A DNA stretch of 64,000 bases. It comes from Halovenus sp037080055. GTDB taxonomy: Archaea; Halobacteriota; Halobacteria; Halobacteriales; Haloarculaceae. Under the pieces are notes generated by a model, which did not search any database, was not told the DNA's origin, and saw only the letters and a list, made by a program, of their open reading frames with translations. The position numbers were made by a program, and so were the translations under genes. The stretch lies in NCBI RefSeq assembly GCF_037080055.1, contig NZ_JBAOJI010000001.1:806001-870000 (forward strand), written 5' to 3'. This document shows, one piece after another, positions 32,245-41,044 of the stretch; the first letter of the stretch is position 1, and each line of letters starts with the position of its first letter.

Positions 32245-33300
32245 TTACAGCTCTGGCGGCGCTTCCAGCCCAACGGCGAGTTCGTAGGCTTCGAGATCTT
32301 CGAGCGCGGCGAGTTGGCCACCCACATCGACCAGTTCGTCGCCGGTATCGACGGTGATCGCGGCCGTCTCGCGGTTCGAGCCGACCGAAACGTCGACGAT
32401 TTCACCGGAGACTGTCCGGCGCTCACCGGATTCGACATCGCGGCCGCGGACGGCGGCGAAAAACCGCTCGTCGCGGTGATCTAGATCGTCGACACAGCGA
32501 CGCATCGTCGCATACCGGCGCGGGAACGGCCGGTCGTCTCGGCTGTCGGTGAGCGTCGTCCCGGAGCTCCAGACGACCGTGTTGAGAAAGCCAGAGACCA
32601 GAAAGCCGAGTTCCGAGCGGTTGAAGATTACGCCGTAACGGTCCTCACCGCCTTTTTTGGCCCCATCCTGTGGCTTGTACACCGAGTATTCACCGTCAGC
32701 GACGGCGACGACCGGCGTCGTCACGCCACGGCGGGAGCGAGCGGTCGTGGCGACGCGGCTGTAATCGTATTCCTCGGGATCCGGGATATCGGCGGCCGGC
32801 GCGACCAGCAGTTCGATCGTGACACCCGCTTCGCGGCGCTGCGCGAGCAGATCCTCGTACCGCCCCAGAAGCGTCGGCGTCAGCGCGAGCACGAGTTCGT
32901 ACTCGGCCTCGGAGATGACCTCCTCGATGTACCGCAAGATGGTCTGGCGGGACTTGACCAGCGAGACGACTTCGTCGTCGCGGGCCGGCGTGACGTAGCG
33001 CTCCGAGAGCCCCGAAACCAGTTCGTCGAGCGTCGACCGGACGTTCCGGAACGCCTCCTCTGGATCGATTGCGACGACGCGCATCGGTCGGGATTCGTGC
33101 AGTTCGACCAGTCCGCTGTCGGCCAGACTCCGAACTGTATCGTAGACGCGGGGCTGTGGGATGTCGGTTTTCTCTGCGATCTCCGCAGCAGTCAGATCGC
33201 CGTGTTCGAGAATGATGAGATACGCCTCGGTCTCGTACTCCCCGAAATTGAACCGCTCCCCGACGGCGGCTAACTCGCGCTCAAGCGCGTCACTGCTCAT
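32245..33300 (-). CDS. TrmB-like transcriptional regulator
   Basis: This 351-residue protein has an N-terminal winged helix (FGEYETEAYLIILEHGDLTAAEIAEKTDIPQPRVYDTVRSL, residues 19-59), a linker helix, a TrmB-type PLD-like regulatory region (about 115-255, with LVLALTPTLLGRYEDLL) and a C-terminal beta domain. TrmB-like proteins in archaea bind sugars or related ligands and act as repressors or activators of sugar metabolism. I start at the ATG 33298-33300. The gene is divergent from a hypothetical gene, and four tandem 19-bp repeats stand in the gap, good candidates for its binding sites. The ligand is unknown. Confidence 0.85.
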   Translation of the reverse strand: MSSDALERELAAVGERFNFGEYETEAYLIILEHGDLTAAEIAEKTDIPQPRVYDTVRSLADSGLVELHESRPMRVVAIDPEEAFRNVRSTLDELVSGLSERYVTPARDDEVVSLVKSRQTILRYIEEVISEAEYELVLALTPTLLGRYEDLLAQRREAGVTIELLVAPAADIPDPEEYDYSRVATTARSRRGVTTPVVAVADGEYSVYKPQDGAKKGGEDRYGVIFNRSELGFLVSGFLNTVVWSSGTTLTDSRDDRPFPRRYATMRRCVDDLDHRDERFFAAVRGRDVESGERRTVSGEIVDVSVGSNRETAAITVDTGDELVDVGGQLAALEDLEAYELAVGLEAPPEL

Positions 33301-33353
33301 GTGCCCCATTTGGAACAGGATCGTATTAGCTTGTTCATACTCGGGAAGGCCTA

Positions 33354-33429
33354 CGTGTCTCCGGAAGACCAACGCGTCTCCAGGAAACCTCCGTGCCTTC
33401 GGGAGACCGATGCGTCCCCGAGAGACTCA
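33354..33429. repeat. Tandem array of four 19-bp palindromic units
   Basis: Units begin at 33354, 33373, 33392 and 33411, exactly 19 bases apart, with consensus CGTGTCTCCGGGAGACC-A. Each unit is itself an imperfect palindrome with GTCTCC and GGAGAC-like halves. The array lies in the non-coding gap between the divergent TrmB-like gene and the 33464 gene, just ahead of that gene's TATA-like box (TTTATAC, 33434-33440). This is an arrangement expected of cooperative operator sites. Confidence 0.7.
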
Positions 33430-33463
33430 CGAGTTTATACCGACGGCGACCCAACCGACGCGT

Positions 33464-33919
33464 ATGAGTCTGGACGTGGCAGTCCCCGACCCGCCGGAAC
33501 TGGAAGGGATCGATCCGAACGAGTACGAGGACGCCGAGGTCGTCGGTGATACCGACTACAAACGAGACGAACTGGAGGAATTTCTCCGAGACGGGGCGTG
33601 GGAGGAGGCCTTCGAGCAGTGGGCCGCCGAGACCGACATGAGCGAGGCCGACTTCGAGATCATGCTCGATCTGGCGATGATCGAACAGTTCGATTTCTTC
33701 TGGGATTCCTTCGCCGAACGTGTCGGCTATCACGCCCCCGGCATTCCCGAGAACTGGAAAGAACAGAACTACCACCCCGACATCGAATCGTGGGGAACAG
33801 TATCAAGTATCAATGCCTCGCTGACGGAACTGGGACAGATCGTCTGTGACGTGCTGAAAGACGAATATATCGACTGGGAGACAGAGTACGACGCGCCCGA
33901 CGATCTGCCGGATTTCTAA
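33464..33919 (+). CDS. Hypothetical acidic protein next to the TrmB-like regulator
   Basis: This 151-residue protein is strongly acidic and mainly helical (KRDELEEFLRDGAWEEAFEQWAAETDMSEADFEIMLDLAMIEQFDFFWDSFAERVGYH). No membrane segment or metal motif is present. I do not recognise the family, although its uniform haloarchaeal composition argues for a real gene. The ATG follows a TATA-like box (33434-33440) by about 25 bases, and the 19-bp repeat array stands immediately before that box, so it is probably the regulated target of the divergent TrmB-like protein. Confidence 0.75.
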   Translation: MSLDVAVPDPPELEGIDPNEYEDAEVVGDTDYKRDELEEFLRDGAWEEAFEQWAAETDMSEADFEIMLDLAMIEQFDFFWDSFAERVGYHAPGIPENWKEQNYHPDIESWGTVSSINASLTELGQIVCDVLKDEYIDWETEYDAPDDLPDF

Positions 33920-34005
33920 TCGCCGGACAGCAGGTGGTCGAATGACGAGCCGATGTACTTAAATGCGAACGACGGCTGGTTTTTACCAATTCTAGGTGAG
34001 ACGGG

Positions 34006-35814
34006 ATGTCTGAACACCACCAGACCGAGCGTGACGAGGCCTCATCGTTGCGGACGCCCATCGTCGCAGTGCTCGGCCACGTCGACCACGGCAAGACAAG
34101 CCTCTTAGACCAGATCCGCGGCTCCGCAGTGAGCGAGGGGGAAGCCGGTGCGATCACCCAACACATCGGATCGACAGCGGTGCCGCTCGATGTCATCTCG
34201 GATATCGCCGGTGACCTCGTCGATCCGGACGATTTCGATCTTCCCGGCCTGCTCTTTATCGATACGCCAGGCCATCACTCCTTCTCGACGCTTCGCTCTC
34301 GCGGCGGCGCACTCGCTGATATCGCGATTCTCGTCGTCGATGTCAACGACGGCTTCCAGCCACAGACCCACGAGGCAGTCGATATTCTCAAACGCACCTC
34401 GACGCCCTTCGTCGTCGCGGCCAACAAAATCGACACCGTTCCGGGCTGGAATCCCGAAGAGGGTCGGCCCTCGAAGGTCGCCATCGAATCCCAGAGCGAA
34501 CGCGTTCAGGGCGACCTCAACGAGAATCTCTACGAGATCATCGGTCAACTCTCCGACGAGGATTTCTCGGCGGATATGTACTGGCGGGTCCAGAACTTCC
34601 AGTCGAACATCGGCGTCGTTCCCGTCTCCGCAGAAACTCGCGAGGGGATCCCCGACCTGCTCACGGTGCTGATGGGCCTGTCCCAGCGGTACATGAAAGA
34701 GGAGATGGCCATCGACGTCGACGGCCCCGCCGCCGGGACAGTCCTGGAGGTGACCGACACGCAGGGATTCGGTGCGACAATCGACGCGGTCATCTACGAC
34801 GGAACGATCCGCGAGGACGATCAGATCGTCGTCGGCGGGCAGGCGGGGCCGATCGTTACCGACGTGCGGGCGCTCTTGCAGCCGAAACCGCTCTCGGAGA
34901 TCCGGTCGGACGACGAGTTCGAGAAAGTCGACGAAGTTGTCGCCGCCCAGGGTGTCAAGATTGCCGCGCCGGATCTCGACGACGCGATGGCGGGCGCGCC
35001 GGTGCGGGTCGTCCGAAATCAGGACGTCGAGGAGGTCATCGCCGAGGTGAAAGCCGAACTCGCGGATATTCAGGTCTCGACCGAAGAAGAAGGCGTCACG
35101 GTCAAAGCCGACACCCTCGGCAGCCTCGAAGCGCTCGCGAGCACGCTCGAAGAGGCCGAGATCCCGATCATGTCGGCCGAAGTCGGCGACGTGGCACCGC
35201 GGGACGTGCGGATGGCCGAGACGGCCGACACCGAGAAACACCAGGCGATTCTCGGCTTCAACGTGGACGTGCTCGACGACGCCCGCGATCTGGCCGAACA
35301 GGAGTCGGTCCGACTGTTCGAGCACGACGTGATCTACCGGCTGATCGAACGCTACGAGGACCACGTCGAGGAGATCGAACAGGCCCAGCAGGAGCAGGTG
35401 CTCGAAAACATCACCCGCCCCGCGCGCTTCGAGATTCTCGACGACCACACCTTCCGCCAGTCAGATCCCGCGGTCGTCGGGGTCGAGATCCGCGGCGGAC
35501 TGCTGCGTCGGAACACCCGGATCGTCAACTTCGACGGGAACAAGCCCGAACGAGTCGGCCAACTCAAGTCGATTCAGGACGGCGGCGAGGATGTCGACGA
35601 GGCCCGGACCGGCGAGCGCGTCGCCGTCTCCATCGACGGCCCGACCGTGGGTCGACAGATCAAGGAAGGCGACGAACTGTGGGTCGAAATTCCCGAGAAA
35701 CACGCGAAGATTCTCGAACAGGAACTCGGCGACGATATCTCTGCAGACGAGCGAGAGGTACTCTCGATGTATCTCGACAAACACCGGAATCGGGATCCCT
35801 TCTGGGGGAAGTAA
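34006..35814 (+). CDS. infB: Translation initiation factor aIF5B
   Basis: This 602-residue GTPase promotes joining of the ribosomal subunits during initiation. The G motifs are all present: G1 GHVDHGKT near residues 23-30, G2 region around EAGAITQHIGST, G3 DTPGH near residue 87, G4 NKID near residue 142 and G5 VSAET near residue 208. Beta-barrel domain II (about 235-340), the alpha-beta-alpha domain III with TVKADTLGSLEAL near 365, and the C-terminal barrel ending with SMYLDKHRNRDPFWGK follow in the order of archaeal aIF5B. A GGTGAG sequence lies six bases before the ATG, an unusually clear Shine-Dalgarno site in this window. Confidence 0.96.
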   Translation: MSEHHQTERDEASSLRTPIVAVLGHVDHGKTSLLDQIRGSAVSEGEAGAITQHIGSTAVPLDVISDIAGDLVDPDDFDLPGLLFIDTPGHHSFSTLRSRGGALADIAILVVDVNDGFQPQTHEAVDILKRTSTPFVVAANKIDTVPGWNPEEGRPSKVAIESQSERVQGDLNENLYEIIGQLSDEDFSADMYWRVQNFQSNIGVVPVSAETREGIPDLLTVLMGLSQRYMKEEMAIDVDGPAAGTVLEVTDTQGFGATIDAVIYDGTIREDDQIVVGGQAGPIVTDVRALLQPKPLSEIRSDDEFEKVDEVVAAQGVKIAAPDLDDAMAGAPVRVVRNQDVEEVIAEVKAELADIQVSTEEEGVTVKADTLGSLEALASTLEEAEIPIMSAEVGDVAPRDVRMAETADTEKHQAILGFNVDVLDDARDLAEQESVRLFEHDVIYRLIERYEDHVEEIEQAQQEQVLENITRPARFEILDDHTFRQSDPAVVGVEIRGGLLRRNTRIVNFDGNKPERVGQLKSIQDGGEDVDEARTGERVAVSIDGPTVGRQIKEGDELWVEIPEKHAKILEQELGDDISADEREVLSMYLDKHRNRDPFWGK

Positions 35815-35838
35815 ACGACTGCTGGCCGACTCCTTCGG

Positions 35839-36567
35839 CTACGGCGGTATCGTCTCAGCGACAGCCTCTTCGAGGCGGTCCAGAAACGCCCTGTCGTACT
35901 CCTCCTCGACGTGGTTCACGTTCCAGAGACCCGAGTCGCGGATTTTGCGGCTTCGACTATCTCTCCCGAGCCAGTTGTCGGCTCGCGGGTCGATAGTCTG
36001 GTCCTCGAAGTTGCTGAGCAGCGCAATGGTATTCTGCTCGACGTACGCTCGGTCGCTGTCTGCGCTCGGTTCGTCGTCGATGTCGACCCAGAGAAAGGGC
36101 TGTTCGCGGATGTACGCACTCACGCGGCGTTCGAGGATGTACTCCTCGTCACGGACCGCCGAGCGGTCGCGGTCGATGCTCGCCCAGCGCTCGTCCCACT
36201 CGGGATAGTCGTCCTGCAGGTCGTGTCGCTCGATGATCGCCTCGCCCACTCGCTTTCGATAGACAGAGCCGCGATGATTGCCGCCGTGGGGGTGATCGCT
36301 GCTCGCGCTGCCTGTCCCGGAGTGTTGTTTCAGTCGATTCCACAGTGACGTGGCGCTACCCGTGGACACGGCATGGGTGCCGACCCGAGTGACCCGCTGC
36401 TGGTCGGTGTCGGTTCGCGTCTCACCGGGTTCGAGAAAGAAGTAGACCCCTCGGTCCGGCCAGTCCATGTAGCCGGTACAGTTCTTGAGTTTGCGGGGAC
36501 CGCCGACTCGGTTCGCGAGGGTATCCAGCAGATCGTAAAACCGAGCGATATCGTCTGTTCGAGCCAT
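35839..36567 (-). CDS. GIY-YIG-like nuclease fold protein
   Basis: This 242-residue protein has a GVYFFLEPGE strand followed by VTRVGTHAV, which occupy the positions of the GIY and YIG strands, and then SLWNRLKQHSGTGSAS as the following helix. The middle contains an arginine (YRKRVGEAI) and the C-terminal part has a glutamate in DEEYILERRVSAYI, the sort of catalytic set used by this superfamily. I recall this as a haloarchaeal GIY-YIG-like family, but the match is by motif only. The start is the ATG 36565-36567, because the upstream residues are not conserved-looking. The gene is convergent with infB and has no linked partner. Confidence 0.6.
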   Translation of the reverse strand: MARTDDIARFYDLLDTLANRVGGPRKLKNCTGYMDWPDRGVYFFLEPGETRTDTDQQRVTRVGTHAVSTGSATSLWNRLKQHSGTGSASSDHPHGGNHRGSVYRKRVGEAIIERHDLQDDYPEWDERWASIDRDRSAVRDEEYILERRVSAYIREQPFLWVDIDDEPSADSDRAYVEQNTIALLSNFEDQTIDPRADNWLGRDSRSRKIRDSGLWNVNHVEEEYDRAFLDRLEEAVAETIPP

Positions 36568-36798
36568 AGGAGCCACATTTTGTCCGAGGCACAAATATCT
36601 GAAGACAGAGCAGAGTGAAAGAGAGACGAGACCTCCGCTCGACGAGACACTGCTCCAGTACGAGCGCTCAAAGAGTAGCGATGCTTGAAACAGTCGCTTA
36701 CTCACCGATCTGAGCAGAAATCACGGAAGACCCCCGGTAGCGATGCACATACCGAGAAGATAGAAAACAGTCAGCGCCACAGAGGCGAGCGGCCAAAT
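36568..36798. other. Non-coding gap
   Basis: About 230 bases between the GIY-YIG-like gene start and the stop of the small zinc finger gene. The left part is a promoter region for the former; I see no gene, repeat or RNA in it. Confidence 0.5.
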
Positions 36799-37035
36799 CT
36801 AGGGTGTTTGTAGTCGTACGTCCGTTACCTGGTGGATATCTTCGCCGATTCCTTCCCCGTCACAGTCGGCTTCAGGGCAACGATAGTGCCAGCCATCCTC
36901 GGTTGCGGTCTGCTCCGCGAACCGGTTCCCACACCGATCACAGAAGAGGTCCCCATCCTCACAGTTGTCCCGGTGCAGGTCGAGTTCGAGTTCGGAGCTG
37001 AATGTCCGCTTGCAATTACGGCAAGTATGTGGCAT
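36799..37035 (-). CDS. HVO_2901-type small zinc finger protein
   Basis: This 78-residue protein has two zinc-binding parts: a C2H2-like finger (CRNCKRTFSSELELDLHRDNC, residues 5-25) and a CxxC pair (CDRCGNRF, then RCPEADCDGEGIGED). The pattern is that of the HVO_2901 family of haloarchaeal zinc micro-proteins, whose role is not known. It is a single gene. The A/T-rich stretch just upstream (TTTTAAGAGAG on the minus strand, about 37054-37064) lies about 25 bases before the ATG and should be its TATA region. Confidence 0.8.
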   Translation of the reverse strand: MPHTCRNCKRTFSSELELDLHRDNCEDGDLFCDRCGNRFAEQTATEDGWHYRCPEADCDGEGIGEDIHQVTDVRLQTP

Positions 37036-37551
37036 ATTAGAAATCTACCGTGTTCTCTCTTAAAATTGTACCGGAACGTTTACTGCTGTCGGTTTTGCCA
37101 GAATACACGGTCGATTCGCACGACTGCGGCCGTCCAGCCACCGTCCTGCTATCCGGTCACATGCCCCGGACGTACCCTAAATAGTCGACTGTTGTCCCCC
37201 GGTCTGGCCCGGAGACGACTCTTACCGGCCAGTAAGTGACTCTTATTTCCCTTCGCGCCCGCGTGCATGGCATATACCGGAAACAAACGCCGGTAGGAGC
37301 GACAGAGGACCGACTGTTGCGAGCCGAACTGACGATAAACCCCCAGACAATGGCCGAATACGGGGAGTCGATGAGAGAGCGTCAGAGAAAGAGTGGGCAA
37401 AATTGTCCGCTACAACTGAAGGGTGGCGGAATTCACCGAGAGTGAGCAGGTAAAGTGTACCGGGATATAGAGGGTAGACAAAGCGGCAGTTGCACAAACT
37501 GTCGACGAATCAACCTATGAATACGCACAACTGCCGACGAGGTGTTCAGAC
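37036..37551. other. 516-base non-coding region ahead of the sulfite/nitrite reductase
   Basis: No convincing gene is seen. The left end holds the promoter of the zinc finger gene. A CCTATGAAT element (about 37513-37521) about 30 bases before the reductase ATG is a possible TATA-like box. The middle has a CGGGCC-rich part and short open frames of poor coding quality, and the length leaves room for upstream control sites of a nutrient-regulated operon. Confidence 0.4.
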
Positions 37552-39258
37552 ATGAATACAGTCGAAGAGTGGAAAGAGAAGAAACACCCCCTGGACGTGA
37601 TCGAAGACGTCAAGCGGTACGCCGAGGAAGGGATGTCTTTCGAGGAGATTGCCGAATCCGAGGGCGACGGCGAGTTCGAGCGCCTGAAGTGGGCCGGGAT
37701 GTACACCCACGGCGTCCACGACGATTACTACATGATGCGGACAAAAGCGCCCGGTGGCTATCTCACGCCCGAGCAGGCCGAGGTCATCGGCGAGATGGCG
37801 ACGAAACACTCCACCGCCCCCGAGGAACACGGCGGCGAGGAACAAAACGACATCTGGGGTGACGCCTACCTCGACATCACGACTCGACAGGATATCCAGA
37901 AGCACTGGATCGAAATCGAGGACGTGCCGGAGATCTGGGCCAAGTACGACGAGGTCGGTCTGACGACGATCCAGGGCTGTGGTGACTCCGCCCGGAACGT
38001 ACTCGGCTGCCCCGTTGCCGGCGTCTCCGATCACGAAGTATTCAACGCTCAGCCTGTCATCGAAGCCGTCTCTGACTTCTTCACCGAGAACCGGGAGTTC
38101 GCCAACCTCCCGCGGAAGTTCAAGATGACCATCACTGGCTGTAAACACGACTGCGGTCAGTCACAGATCAACGACGTGGGTATGACCCCCGCGAAGAAGG
38201 AGATCGACGGCGAGTGGAAGTACGGTTTCCACGTCAAGGTCGGCGGCGGTCTCTCTGACGGCCCCCGTATGGCCTCACCGCTGGACGTGTTCGTCCTGCC
38301 GGAGGATGCAGTCGAGTTCACCCGAGCGGTCGCCCAGACATTCAAGGAACTTGGCGACCGGAACAACCGCGGCGTCTGCCGGATGCGGTATCTCGTCCAG
38401 CAGATGGGTCCCGAAGACTTCGAGCAGGCCATCCGCGACCGCAGCGAGATCGACTTCCACGAGCGCGGTATCGATCTCACGGAAGGCTACACCGGCGACC
38501 ACGTCGGTGTCCACGACCAGAAACAGGACGGTCTGAAATTCGTCGGCTTCAACGTCATCACAGGTCGGATGGGCGGCGACGAGTTCGCCGAGGCCGCTCG
38601 CGCGGCCAAGAAGTACGGCACCGACGAGGCGTCGGTCCGACTCGCGACCGACCAGAACTTCGTGCTAACCCACATCAAAGAGGAGAATATCGGCAAACTG
38701 ATGAACGAGCCGTTTGCCCGCAAGTACAAGCCAGACCCCGGTCCGTTCTCTCGCGGCGCGGTCGGCTGTACGGGCTCTGAGTTCTGTAATTACGGCATCA
38801 TCGAGACGAAAAACCGTGTCCGCCGATGGGCGAAAGCACTGGACAAGCGTATCGACACGCCGGATGACCTCGAAGTCGTCCGCATGCACATGTCGGGCTG
38901 TTCGGCCTCCTGTGCACAGCCACAGATCGCAGATATCGGCTTCCGCGGCGAGACCGTCCAACTCGACGACCCAGAAGGGACGACCAACGAGGAAGGCGAC
39001 AACATCGTCGAGGGAATGGACTTCGGCCTCGGTGGCGCGCTCGGTACTGACAACGAGTTCATCGACTGGGTCGAAAACGCCGTCCCGGCGAGTTCGGTGA
39101 TCCCGGCACTCGAACAGCTATTCGACGCCTACGCCGACGAACGTCACGAAGGCGAACGCTTCTACGAGTGGTGTCGCCGGACCGACAACGACCGACTCCG
39201 CACCATCATGCAGGGAGCAGACGCCAACGTCGCCGGGGGTGTTGCCCATGGCGACTGA
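37552..39258 (+). CDS. Siroheme sulfite/nitrite reductase
   Basis: This 568-residue protein reduces sulfite to sulfide or nitrite to ammonia with six electrons. The siroheme-[4Fe-4S] cysteines are C406 and C412 (CTGSEFC) and C450 and C454 (CSASC), the CX5C-n-CX3C pattern of the family. The N-terminal half holds TIQGCGDSARNVLGCPV and GCKHDCGQSQ in the expected parasulfite positions. The length matches assimilatory ferredoxin-type nitrite or sulfite reductases. The usual electron donor is ferredoxin, but the next gene, overlapping by 11 bases, encodes an FrhB-like protein that could deliver electrons from reduced F420. Whether the substrate is sulfite or nitrite cannot be decided here. Confidence 0.92.
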   Translation: MNTVEEWKEKKHPLDVIEDVKRYAEEGMSFEEIAESEGDGEFERLKWAGMYTHGVHDDYYMMRTKAPGGYLTPEQAEVIGEMATKHSTAPEEHGGEEQNDIWGDAYLDITTRQDIQKHWIEIEDVPEIWAKYDEVGLTTIQGCGDSARNVLGCPVAGVSDHEVFNAQPVIEAVSDFFTENREFANLPRKFKMTITGCKHDCGQSQINDVGMTPAKKEIDGEWKYGFHVKVGGGLSDGPRMASPLDVFVLPEDAVEFTRAVAQTFKELGDRNNRGVCRMRYLVQQMGPEDFEQAIRDRSEIDFHERGIDLTEGYTGDHVGVHDQKQDGLKFVGFNVITGRMGGDEFAEAARAAKKYGTDEASVRLATDQNFVLTHIKEENIGKLMNEPFARKYKPDPGPFSRGAVGCTGSEFCNYGIIETKNRVRRWAKALDKRIDTPDDLEVVRMHMSGCSASCAQPQIADIGFRGETVQLDDPEGTTNEEGDNIVEGMDFGLGGALGTDNEFIDWVENAVPASSVIPALEQLFDAYADERHEGERFYEWCRRTDNDRLRTIMQGADANVAGGVAHGD

Positions 39259-40969
39259 GGACGATCCGGAACTCGTCGAGGACGGACCCGCCATCGGTGG
39301 CGGCGACCCCGGTGTCGGAGAGGCTGGCGGCGAGGTCGACGAGAAGCAGACACTGCCCGGCGTTCCTGCCAGCGATTCGGAGGGGACGACGAGTGTCCCG
39401 CCGATGTCCGGCGACGACGACCGGACGCGCGAGCAGACCGAGACGATTCCCGCCGAGAAGAACAAGCAGTCTGGCGGAAGTTGCGGCTCGAACTGTGGCT
39501 GTTCGAGCGACGACGCGCCGGCTGAGGAGCCTACAGCAGCGCAGGAATCGGCAGCGACCGACGGCGGCCGCGCGATGGCCGACGGTGCTGGTGCCGAGTC
39601 CGCCGGCGGCACACCGACGAACGTCGACGAGAACGGCGAACTCGGCGACATCGAGTTCACCGAACCCGCCAGCGGTACGAGTCAGGTCCTCCCCGGCGAG
39701 AACCGCGAGGACCCGGACCGTCCCGACGAGCGGGTCAATCTCCCCGGCGATGCCGAGCTAGAGACGCCCGGATACGGCATCCGGTCGGAGATGAACGACA
39801 TCGACAAACCAGACGACAAGACGTGGTTCATGGAACTGGACGAAGGCGTCATCGACGAGGGCCGCTGTATCCAGTGTGGAACCTGTGTCGCGGCCTGTCC
39901 TTCCGACTCCATCGGCATCGGCGACGACGGCCTGCCGGAACTCGTGAAGATGTGTACCGGCTGTTCGCTCTGTTGGGACTTCTGTCCCCGCGGTGGCCTA
40001 CGCTACGAGCGCCAGTGGAAGATCACCGGCGGCGAGGACAACGTCAAGGGTGCAGGCGACCCGATAACCGAGTTCTCCGCCCGCGTCGAGGAAGACTGGC
40101 GGCACAACTCACAGGACGGCGGTGTCGTCACCGGTGTGCTGATTCAGCTGTTGGAAGAAGGCGAAATCGACGGTGCGCTCATCGCGAGCGAGAGCGGCGA
40201 CGAGTCCTGGAAGGCAGAAGGCTTCATGGCCACCACCCCGGAAGAACTCAAGGCCAACACCGGCACCATCTACAATCAGACGATGGCGCTCGGTCATCTG
40301 GACTTCTCGAAGTGGGAAGACAAGTTCGAGAAAGACTGGGAGGACATCTCGCTGGCGCTGGTCGGCACGCCCTGTGAGATCGAAGGGATCAGCGCACTGC
40401 AGGACTTCGAGTGGGAGTACGGCTCTCAGGAGGCAGGCGTCCGCGCGATCGACTACAAGATCGCGCTGATGTGCACCAAGAACTTCAATTACAAGCAACT
40501 CGTCGGCGAAGAGATCCAGGAGCAGCGCGGCATCGACATCGACAACGTCGGCAAGATGGACGTGCTCCACGGCAAGTTGATGGTCGACGATCTAGAGGGT
40601 AACCGCATCCTCGAAGAAGACATCGAGAACTTCCACGACGCCGCGCTGAAAGGCTGTGACGAGTGTGCAGACTTCACCGGCTTCTGTGCCGACCTGACCG
40701 TCGGCTCTGTCGGTTCCTCGGACGAGTACTCCTCGGTCATCGTTCGCTCAGAGCAGGGACTCGACGCGTGGAACCTCACCAAAGAGCACCTCGATTACCA
40801 CGACCTCGAAGACAAATCCGCAGTCGGAAAGCTGCAGGGCTGGGACAAGAAGAAAGCCTTTGAAGCGCTCGACCGGCCCTTCGAGCCCGACGCACCGCGG
40901 TTTATCGACTACAGCGATCACGTCGAACAGTACGGCGGCGAACTGAACCCACACGACGCCGATCACTGA
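39248..40969 (+). CDS. FrhB/FpoF-like F420 dehydrogenase subunit
   Basis: This 573-residue protein has a low-complexity acidic N-terminus (1-195) with a cysteine cluster CGSNCGCSS, then two 4Fe-4S motifs (CIQCGTCVAACP from C207 and CTGCSLCWDFCP from C236), and then the coenzyme F420 hydrogenase/dehydrogenase beta-subunit domain: VVTGVLIQLLEEGEIDGALIA (about 295), ALVGTPCEIEG (about 372), KIALMCTKNFNYKQLVGEE (about 405) and CDECADFTGFCADLTVGSVG (about 473). FrhB-type proteins bind F420 and FAD and move electrons between F420H2 and iron-sulfur clusters. The start overlaps the reductase gene by 11 bases, so it is very probably its electron donor subunit. Confidence 0.85.
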   Translation: MATEDDPELVEDGPAIGGGDPGVGEAGGEVDEKQTLPGVPASDSEGTTSVPPMSGDDDRTREQTETIPAEKNKQSGGSCGSNCGCSSDDAPAEEPTAAQESAATDGGRAMADGAGAESAGGTPTNVDENGELGDIEFTEPASGTSQVLPGENREDPDRPDERVNLPGDAELETPGYGIRSEMNDIDKPDDKTWFMELDEGVIDEGRCIQCGTCVAACPSDSIGIGDDGLPELVKMCTGCSLCWDFCPRGGLRYERQWKITGGEDNVKGAGDPITEFSARVEEDWRHNSQDGGVVTGVLIQLLEEGEIDGALIASESGDESWKAEGFMATTPEELKANTGTIYNQTMALGHLDFSKWEDKFEKDWEDISLALVGTPCEIEGISALQDFEWEYGSQEAGVRAIDYKIALMCTKNFNYKQLVGEEIQEQRGIDIDNVGKMDVLHGKLMVDDLEGNRILEEDIENFHDAALKGCDECADFTGFCADLTVGSVGSSDEYSSVIVRSEQGLDAWNLTKEHLDYHDLEDKSAVGKLQGWDKKKAFEALDRPFEPDAPRFIDYSDHVEQYGGELNPHDADH

Positions 40970-41044
40970 TCGGCGCCAGACACGGAGGTCACTGTTTTTC
41001 AGCGACCACCGGACGCTAAGTAGCTTGGCCCCGTACTCACACGT

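Noticed and set aside
34105..35448. Long antisense open frame across infB
   Set aside because: The plus strand encodes a complete aIF5B with all G motifs; the antisense product has composition typical of shadow frames.
37149..37445. Small open frames in the gap ahead of the sulfite/nitrite reductase
   Set aside because: Poor codon quality, no start signal and no motif.
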